The position numbers were made by a program, and so were the translations under genes. A DNA stretch of 19,569 nt. Source: GWB1-54-5 sp035290085. GTDB taxonomy: Bacteria > Patescibacteriota > Gracilibacteria > Peribacterales > Peribacteraceae. The stretch spans positions 1 to 19,569 of the forward strand of contig DATDVK010000084.1 of the NCBI GenBank assembly GCA_035290085.1, read 5' to 3'. Below are positions 15,092 through 19,569 of the stretch, piece after piece; within the stretch, counting starts at the first letter, position 1, and each line of letters starts with the position of its first letter. A model generated the notes under the pieces. The model saw only the letters and a list, made by a program, of their open reading frames with translations. It had not been told where the DNA came from and ran no database searches.

Positions 15092-15615
15092 GAGAACTTC
15101 TTTCACTCTTGTATTTGTTCCTTCCGGCGTTCATTGCGAATTCCACGCCGGTGCTTGTGCAACATGTGCCCATACTCAGGCAGTGGAATACGCCGGTGTG
15201 TGCGCATTGGTTCGGATCTCATAAAACGTATCGGGGATTTCTCTTCGGAATATTCTTCGGTGTTCTCGTGAGTGTATTCCAGTACTCCTTGCGTGATACG
15301 AGGTTTCTCTCATCGATCACGGTGCTGCATGGCACTCTGTGGCAGAGTGTTCTTGTCGGCTTCCTCCTCGGGTGCGGGGCGCTGGTCGGCGATGCCGTGG
15401 AGAGTCTCATCAAGCGGCGTATGCACATTGCGCCCGGCAAAGCGCTGCCGTACTGGGACGGAGCAGACTACATGATCGGATCCATTGTCTTCCTTCTCCC
15501 CGTGTATACGGTTCCTGTTCCCGGGATGCTGTTCCTGCTTGTTGTTGGCCCCCTTCTCAGCCTGTGCGCTAATTGCATCTCGTACCTTCTGGGGATCAAA
15601 GAGGTGTGGTATTGA
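15088..15615 (+). CDS. carS: CarS-like CTP-dependent CDP-lipid synthase (DUF46 family)
   Basis: 175 residues with about five membrane helices. Blocks typical of archaeal CDP-archaeol synthase CarS are present: LPAFIANSTPVL near the N-terminus, WFGSHKTYRGF (41-51; CarS has LGDGKTWRGF), and GALVGDAVESLIKRR (97-111), then WDGADYMIGSI with D124 and D127. CarS, like bacterial CdsA, transfers CMP from CTP to a phosphorylated lipid. Coupled by a four-base overlap to a CDP-alcohol phosphatidyltransferase, it may supply the activated lipid. Whether the substrate is phosphatidic acid or an ether lipid cannot be read from sequence. The family identity is well supported; the function in a bacterium is inferred. 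Confidence 0.85.
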   Translation: MRELLSLLYLFLPAFIANSTPVLVQHVPILRQWNTPVCAHWFGSHKTYRGFLFGIFFGVLVSVFQYSLRDTRFLSSITVLHGTLWQSVLVGFLLGCGALVGDAVESLIKRRMHIAPGKALPYWDGADYMIGSIVFLLPVYTVPVPGMLFLLVVGPLLSLCANCISYLLGIKEVWY

Positions 15616-15646
15616 ATAGCTGTCAGCTTTCAGGAGTCTGCCGGAT

Positions 15647-16201
15647 TTGGTGTACACTTGGATCGTGTTTCTGGATTTCCTGCTTCTCTTCGTCATCCTC
15701 TTCACAGCTATTGTTGTGGTGACGGCGGTGGCGCATATCTGGGCCGATGTCCCTTTCATCCCAACACCAAAAAGTGTGAGAGAAGAGATGCTGCGGTTGG
15801 CTGCACTGCATGGAGGAGAGAAAATCTACGACCTTGGTGCCGGGGATGCGCGTTTGCTCATTGCGGCAAAGCGTGCGTATCCTTCCATTACCGCCGTTGG
15901 GGTGGAAATAGTGCCCACTATCTGGGTATTGGGGAAGCTCCGCATCTGGTGCTCGCGGCAGAAGGTGGAACTTCTTCTCCGGAATGCCCTCTCGCAGGAT
16001 GTCTCTGATGCCGGCTGTATTTTCCTCTATCTCATTCCGGGTCTCATGAAGAAGCTGGAGAAGAAATTCGATGCCGAGCTCACTCCCGGGACCAGGGTGA
16101 TCTCCTATGCATTTTCATTCCCATCGAAGAAGCCACTCATAGAGCAGTCAGTGAGGGGACTTGCCGGGGGGAAAACGAAGCTGCGTGTATACCAATGGTA
16201 A
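15647..16201 (+). CDS. Membrane-anchored class I SAM-dependent methyltransferase
   Basis: 184 residues. A single N-terminal helix (about 6-30) is followed by a short Rossmann methyltransferase domain with motif I DLGAGDARLLIAA (from residue 62) and the acidic ribose-binding end of strand 2 (GVEIVP). The plan of one helix plus a compact domain resembles the FAM173/ATPSC-KMT-type lysine methyltransferases, but the target is not known. TTG at 15647 (AGGAG ten bases upstream) or GTG at 15650 are the possible starts. It lies 31 bp after the CarS-like gene and probably shares its transcript. The 3' end overlaps comEC on the other strand by 54 bp. Confidence 0.8.
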   Translation: MVYTWIVFLDFLLLFVILFTAIVVVTAVAHIWADVPFIPTPKSVREEMLRLAALHGGEKIYDLGAGDARLLIAAKRAYPSITAVGVEIVPTIWVLGKLRIWCSRQKVELLLRNALSQDVSDAGCIFLYLIPGLMKKLEKKFDAELTPGTRVISYAFSFPSKKPLIEQSVRGLAGGKTKLRVYQW

Positions 16202-17677
16202 ACAGAGGAGGAAGTAATAGATGAAGATGGTGATTCCACTGACCTTTCCAAGATCGAGCGAAGCGAAGGGGAAGTTTGCCAGAGACTCAGCGGCGAAGAT
16301 GATCCACTCCAGGCAGCCCCATCCAATAAACCCGATGAGTTGCCCGAGAGGGAACCAGAAGAAACTTGCGACTGTTCCGCAGAAACCAAAGAGCATCGCG
16401 AGCGGTATGAATGGAGCGACGAGGAGATTGGCAACAGGTGCGATGAGTGAGAGTCTCCCAAACAGGAAGAGGATGAGCGGCACGGCGCTTAGTTGCGCAG
16501 CAACGGTCATCTGCAGCACCTCGCGCATACCCAGTGTCTTTGGGATGTATTGGAAGATGGGGTCAAGGTGCGGTGCGATTTCCGTGAGCCCCAGGACCGC
16601 GAGGAATGAGAGCTGGAATCCCGCGTCGTACCAGAGCTCCTTGGGGTTCCAGAGGAGCATAAGAAAGAGCGTCCAGAGGATAGTCAGCCGCACTTCCGAT
16701 TGTCTTCCTGTCTGTAGCGCGAGCAGCCCGAGGATGCCCATGATGCTTGCCCGCACCACTGCTGCGCTGGCACCGACGAAGAGAGTGAAGATGGCAATTG
16801 CAACAACCGCCGGGAAGAAGCGGATTTTCAGCGGGAGCCAGAAGAGCATGCCGGCAATCATGGCGATGATAATGGTGATGTTGTAGCCGGAGATGGCGAT
16901 GATGTGTGTAAGGCCGGTTGTATTGAAGACATCCATCAGGTGCTCGGGAATGCCGCGGCGTGAGCCGGTGAGCAGGCCCGCCATGAACGAAGCATGTGGT
17001 TCCGCGTAGAGACGGTTGATTTGGGATTCGAATGTTTGTTTTACGGCGAAGAGAGTGCCGTTGATCTTTGCAAGCGGGGAAAGGCCCGGCACGTGGGACG
17101 TTGGTGCATTTTCCAGGGATGCCCGATAGATGACTGCGTACACGCCGAAACGGCTGAGGTATCTATCGTAGTAAAATTCTTCGATCTTGCCTGGTTTTTC
17201 CAGCGTGCCGCGGACCACCACGGCATCGCCGTAGGAGTACTCCGGCCAGCCGCTTGCGTCCGTTGCCAGTACTTTTCCGTGTACCGGGGAAACCCATGTG
17301 CCGGAAGAGAGCCGGATCTCCTCTGTTTCTACGGTGTATTTCGTCTGCATGGGGCGCCGGTCCGGCTCTGCAACGATTCTTCCCCTCACTTCGACTATTT
17401 GTTCAGTTGCGTATGTATCTACGCTCAGCACAGTCGGCTCATGTGTTGTCCGTGCCACTGTTCCGCATGCAAATGCGATGCCGAGAGCAAGGGCAATACA
17501 GGTACATCCGGTTTTCCGTGTTCTTCGGGGGACGCATGCAAGGAGCCCCACGAGCCCCAGGAGCAGGAGGTTCTGCCAGAGTTCCGCTGGGTACAGAGCA
17601 CGCTGATTCCATTGGAGCAGGAAGACGGAGACAATAAAGCTGAGCAGGAATGCGTACGAACAATGCCGTGGATGCAT
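16148..17677 (-). CDS. comEC: ComEC-type DNA uptake channel, without beta-lactamase domain
   Basis: 509 residues. N-terminal hydrophobic helices lead to an extracellular OB-like DUF4131 region (about 85-195; VEVRGRIVAEPDRR and DAVVVRGTLEKPG). The Competence domain follows with its hallmark GLLTGSRRGIPEHLMDVFNT, THIIAISGYNI, and VVRASIMG, then several membrane helices. ComEC carries single-stranded DNA across the cytoplasmic membrane in natural transformation. The C-terminal metallo-beta-lactamase domain of long homologues (about 750 residues) is absent, and the protein ends soon after the last helix. The gene lies 99 bp downstream of rsmA on the same strand and overlaps the convergent methyltransferase gene. 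No other competence genes are in view. Confidence 0.93.
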   Translation of the reverse strand: MHPRHCSYAFLLSFIVSVFLLQWNQRALYPAELWQNLLLLGLVGLLACVPRRTRKTGCTCIALALGIAFACGTVARTTHEPTVLSVDTYATEQIVEVRGRIVAEPDRRPMQTKYTVETEEIRLSSGTWVSPVHGKVLATDASGWPEYSYGDAVVVRGTLEKPGKIEEFYYDRYLSRFGVYAVIYRASLENAPTSHVPGLSPLAKINGTLFAVKQTFESQINRLYAEPHASFMAGLLTGSRRGIPEHLMDVFNTTGLTHIIAISGYNITIIIAMIAGMLFWLPLKIRFFPAVVAIAIFTLFVGASAAVVRASIMGILGLLALQTGRQSEVRLTILWTLFLMLLWNPKELWYDAGFQLSFLAVLGLTEIAPHLDPIFQYIPKTLGMREVLQMTVAAQLSAVPLILFLFGRLSLIAPVANLLVAPFIPLAMLFGFCGTVASFFWFPLGQLIGFIGWGCLEWIIFAAESLANFPFASLDLGKVSGITIFIYYFLLCLPLVYTQLRFPPGKSPH

Positions 17678-17776
17678 GCGTACAGTGTCTTCGTTCTTTC
17701 CCGCATCCGGATTCTCTTGGAGAAGATTGATTGATCAATGTGAAGTTATGGTCCACAGGGAGCGGTTTCTCCGGTT

Positions 17777-18643
17777 CTATGCCTTCAGAGAACATGCGAG
17801 GGCCACCCATTCCTTCACCGTGAGTGTTTCCGGCCTCCTCCAAGCATCTATGCCGGCCTTCTGCAGCGCTTCCGCACCGCCCGGTTGCTTGCCAAGAGTG
17901 CCGCGGAGCATTTTTCGTTTCTGTGAGAAGGCAATTTTCGTGAGTGAGAATACTTTCTTCAGTGTTTCATCATCCGCCAGCGGCGCACGGAAGCATTCAA
18001 TGTGCAGCACTGCCGAGTGCACCTTCGGTGGAGGCAGGAACGCTTCTGGCGGAACAGTGATGAGTACTTCAGGGGTTCCGAAAAGTCCAACGAGGATGGT
18101 GAGGAGCCCCGCGTGCTCTGTGTCGCAGATTTTTTCTGCGACTTCCTTCTGTATAAGCAGCGTGAGGGAGGTTGGGTGCACTTTGGATTCCAGGAAGACA
18201 TGTCTCAGGAGCGGAGAAGTGATGTGGTAGGGGATATTCGCCACGATTTTGTACGGTTCTTCCGGCATCGGGACCCGGAGGGCGTTGCCTTGGATCACAG
18301 TGAGCTTCGGATCGTCTTTCACATATGTCTCGAGCAGGGGGATGAGGCGGTCATCCAGCTCAATCGCAGTGACTTTCGCGGCTCTGGCGAGGAGTTCCTT
18401 CGTGAGCACGCCGATGCCGGGTCCGATCTCCACGATGCTATCCTCCTGCCGGATCTCCGGAGCCTCCACAATGGTCTGGAGCACTTCTGCATCCACGAGA
18501 AAATGCTGTCCGATGTCCGTATTGAGCCGGAGGGCATATGTGCTGCAGAACTGCCGTATTTCCTCTTCCAGACTTGCCACGGAGATAGCTTGACATTCCG
18601 CTTTGGGGAAGTAAAGTGTACGCAATCGTGATCGCTCAGACAT
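17777..18643 (-). CDS. rsmA: 16S rRNA dimethyladenosine transferase RsmA (KsgA)
   Basis: 288 residues. Motifs of the KsgA/Dim1 family are in order: GQHFL (45-49), EIGPGIGVLT (72-81), AIELDD, the catalytic NIPYH (136-140; family NLPYN), PPEAFLPPPKVHSAVL, and FSQKRKMLRGTL. The enzyme dimethylates two adjacent adenines in helix 45 of 16S rRNA during late 30S assembly. The N-terminal stretch before GQHFL is somewhat longer than in E. coli, as in Bacillus-type homologues. The first 54 bp of the gene also carry, on the other strand, the promoter and leader start of pheA, so the two divergent genes share DNA. Confidence 0.95.
   Translation of the reverse strand: MSERSRLRTLYFPKAECQAISVASLEEEIRQFCSTYALRLNTDIGQHFLVDAEVLQTIVEAPEIRQEDSIVEIGPGIGVLTKELLARAAKVTAIELDDRLIPLLETYVKDDPKLTVIQGNALRVPMPEEPYKIVANIPYHITSPLLRHVFLESKVHPTSLTLLIQKEVAEKICDTEHAGLLTILVGLFGTPEVLITVPPEAFLPPPKVHSAVLHIECFRAPLADDETLKKVFSLTKIAFSQKRKMLRGTLGKQPGGAEALQKAGIDAWRRPETLTVKEWVALACSLKA
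18590..18617 (+). promoter_or_regulatory. Promoter of the phe leader and pheA
   Basis: A perfect -35 hexamer TTGACA (18590-18595) is followed after 16 bp by TAAAGT (18612-18617), 4/6 to the -10 consensus. The predicted start, about 18624, is four bases before the leader GTG. The promoter lies within the opposite-strand 5' end of rsmA. Confidence 0.55.
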
Positions 18644-18678
18644 TTATCTTCGGTTTCTTCTTTACCCCCTTTGCATAG
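18628..18678 (+). CDS. pheL: Phenylalanine attenuator leader peptide
   Basis: A 16-codon frame beginning GTG and ending TAG encodes MIAQTFIFGFFFTPFA. Six of 16 residues are Phe, three of them consecutive (18655-18663), closely resembling the composition of the E. coli pheA leader. In ribosome-mediated attenuation, a ribosome that stalls on these codons when Phe-tRNA is scarce changes the fold of the downstream RNA. The frame could extend to a GTG at 18616 with GGGGAA five bases upstream, but the predicted transcription start (about 18624) excludes it; the shorter peptide would be almost leaderless. The first 16 bp overlap the start of rsmA on the opposite strand. No peptide function other than sensing is expected. 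Confidence 0.75.
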   Translation: MIAQTFIFGFFFTPFA

Positions 18679-18729
18679 GGGAAGGAACCTGAGCGTCTGA
18701 ATTTTCTCTCTCAAGTCCGTACCTTCCCC
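18665..18729 (+). promoter_or_regulatory. Attenuator pairing segments: pause hairpin and antiterminator
   Basis: Segment 1, CCCCC (18665-18669), overlaps the end of the leader frame and can pair with the GGGG of segment 2. Segment 2, GGGGAAGG (18678-18685), starts at the last base of the leader stop codon and is a perfect 8-bp complement of segment 3, CCTTCCCC (18722-18729). The 2:3 pairing uses bases needed for the terminator stem, so the two are mutually exclusive. A ribosome at the stop codon would cover segment 2 and allow termination; one stalled at the Phe run would leave it free. Confidence 0.7.
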
Positions 18730-18751
18730 AAGCGAGCAAGGTGCGTTTTTT
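18718..18751 (+). terminator. Intrinsic terminator of the phe attenuator
   Basis: CGTACCTT (18718-18725) pairs with AAGGTGCG (18738-18745) over eight base pairs with one G-T wobble and a 12-nt loop. Six T follow at once (18746-18751). It ends nine bases before the pheA ATG, so it can only serve to stop transcription before pheA. Confidence 0.78.
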
Positions 18752-18760
18752 GTTACCTAT

Positions 18761-19569
18761 ATGTCTCCATCACTCTCAGAGCAGGAACGTATAGTCCCCG
18801 AAGGGGTGACACTCTGCGCCATGCAGCGTCTCTCATTCTCCGACGAAGCTGCCCGGATGGTTCAGGCAACGGAACCCAGTACACAGATCTTGTACGCAGA
18901 TGACATTGAGGGGGTATGGCGTGCGATTCAGGATGGGCAGTACGGCATGATTCCCTTCGAGAATTCGGCGAAGGGAGTGGTGTGGAAGCACTTCGACCGC
19001 CTGCGCCAGAGCGGGGTGAGGATTCTTGCTGAAGTGCATCTGCATGTGCGCATGTGCATGGGTGGCCTCCTGAATGCGCACCCCCGGGAAGCGACGCATG
19101 TTCACTCACATCCTGTGGGGCTCGCACAGTGCAGCAGGCGTCTGGATGAACTCGGTATCGATGCTGCGCATCACATCCGGACCAGAGCCACGCCCGACGG
19201 GCCGAGGGATGTGGCAGCACTTGGAGATCCCCGGCACATCTGCCTTGCGTCACGGCTGGCAATAGAAGATGTCGGTCTTGCGGTTCTGGAAGGCGAAGAC
19301 AGCGTTGCGAATCACGGCCGCGCGAACATCACGCAGTTCTTTGTGGTGCACCGCAACGGGCAAGTGGAACTTCCTGAGAAGGAAAAAGAGTACCACGGTC
19401 TCATTGTCGTTCCCGAATACGAGAGAATCGGCGTGCTCCACGATACGCTCGGGGTCCTGCGGGACGGGCGTGTGGATCTGCACTCGCTCCATTCCCAGCG
19501 TCTCGGGGACGGGGATGACGGATACCGCTTCTTCATGGAGATGGAGTCGGGAGGGGATAGCGCACTCTT
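18761..19569 (+). CDS. pheA: Prephenate dehydratase (PheA) with ACT domain, 3' end missing
   Basis: 269 codons are open from the ATG to the window edge with no stop. Prephenate dehydratase blocks are visible: LSFSDEAA (24-31), MIPFENSAKGVV (63-74), HSHPVGLAQCSRRLDELG (115-132), and NITQF (189-193). An ACT-like domain begins at about 212 (HGLIVVPEYERIGVLHDTLGVL). The enzyme turns prephenate into phenylpyruvate in phenylalanine synthesis. Odd points: the catalytic TRF motif reads TQF, keeping Thr191 but not the Arg, and the ESRP motif that binds Phe in the ACT domain reads HSQR. There is no Shine-Dalgarno before the ATG. No chorismate mutase domain is present at the N-terminus. The leader upstream supports the Phe pathway role. 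Confidence 0.88.
   Translation, partial: MSPSLSEQERIVPEGVTLCAMQRLSFSDEAARMVQATEPSTQILYADDIEGVWRAIQDGQYGMIPFENSAKGVVWKHFDRLRQSGVRILAEVHLHVRMCMGGLLNAHPREATHVHSHPVGLAQCSRRLDELGIDAAHHIRTRATPDGPRDVAALGDPRHICLASRLAIEDVGLAVLEGEDSVANHGRANITQFFVVHRNGQVELPEKEKEYHGLIVVPEYERIGVLHDTLGVLRDGRVDLHSLHSQRLGDGDDGYRFFMEMESGGDSAL

Noticed and set aside
18616..18678. Longer phe leader from the GTG at 18616
   Set aside because: It has a fair GGGGAA five bases upstream, but the GTG overlaps the -10 box of the likely promoter, so it would not be transcribed. Kept only as an alternative.
18753..19262. 169-codon minus-strand open frame at the right end
   Set aside because: The plus strand encodes prephenate dehydratase motifs over the same bases, and the minus translation is low in complexity.
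1..19569. CRISPR arrays, tRNA or rRNA genes, insertion sequences and integration sites
   Set aside because: No regularly spaced repeats, cloverleaf arms, rRNA core sequences, transposase motifs or flanking target duplications were seen on reading both strands.

Overview
The window is gene-dense bacterial DNA with short intergenic gaps, many 4-bp ATGA gene overlaps, standard stop codons (TGA, TAA and TAG all end genes) and few Shine-Dalgarno sequences. Several predicted promoters place transcription starts within a few bases of the start codon. The mix suggests a Candidate Phyla Radiation bacterium, perhaps Peregrinibacteria/Peribacteria-like: a short ComEC without a metallo-beta-lactamase domain, a CarS-like protein beside a CDP-alcohol phosphatidyltransferase, a cell-surface protein with a long low-complexity beta-rich region, and small Met/His-rich exported proteins. 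This placement is an inference from gene content and is not proven. No rRNA, tRNA, CRISPR array or insertion sequence was seen.

Left part (1-7846): a copper (or silver) handling locus. A minus-strand cluster encodes a His/Cys-rich exported protein, a DsbA-like thiol oxidoreductase, a Cys-rich membrane-anchored peptide and a membrane protein cut by the window edge. It diverges from a plus-strand operon with a CsoR copper sensor, an exported Met/Cys protein, a Met-rich lipoprotein, an unusually long RND adaptor and a CusA-type RND pump. The divergent intergenic region holds operator-like inverted repeats. No outer-membrane channel gene is visible.

Middle (7829-13743): two minus-strand genes of unknown function, a secreted surface protein, a solo B3/B4-domain protein, and a translationally overlapping three-gene operon. 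That operon joins a cysteine hydrolase, a thioredoxin-reductase-like flavoprotein without its CxxC, and an RlmN/Cfr-like radical SAM protein. It ends at a long imperfect inverted repeat.

Right part (13754-19569): a short-chain dehydrogenase; a PgsA-like/CarS-like pair that could supply CDP-activated lipid and use it; a membrane-anchored methyltransferase; comEC; rsmA (ksgA); and a divergent, truncated prephenate dehydratase gene (pheA). Upstream of pheA is what looks like a complete ribosome-mediated phenylalanine attenuator: consensus-like promoter, a 16-residue leader peptide with six Phe, competing pairings, and an intrinsic terminator ending 9 nt before the pheA start. This is the most striking regulatory element in the window.
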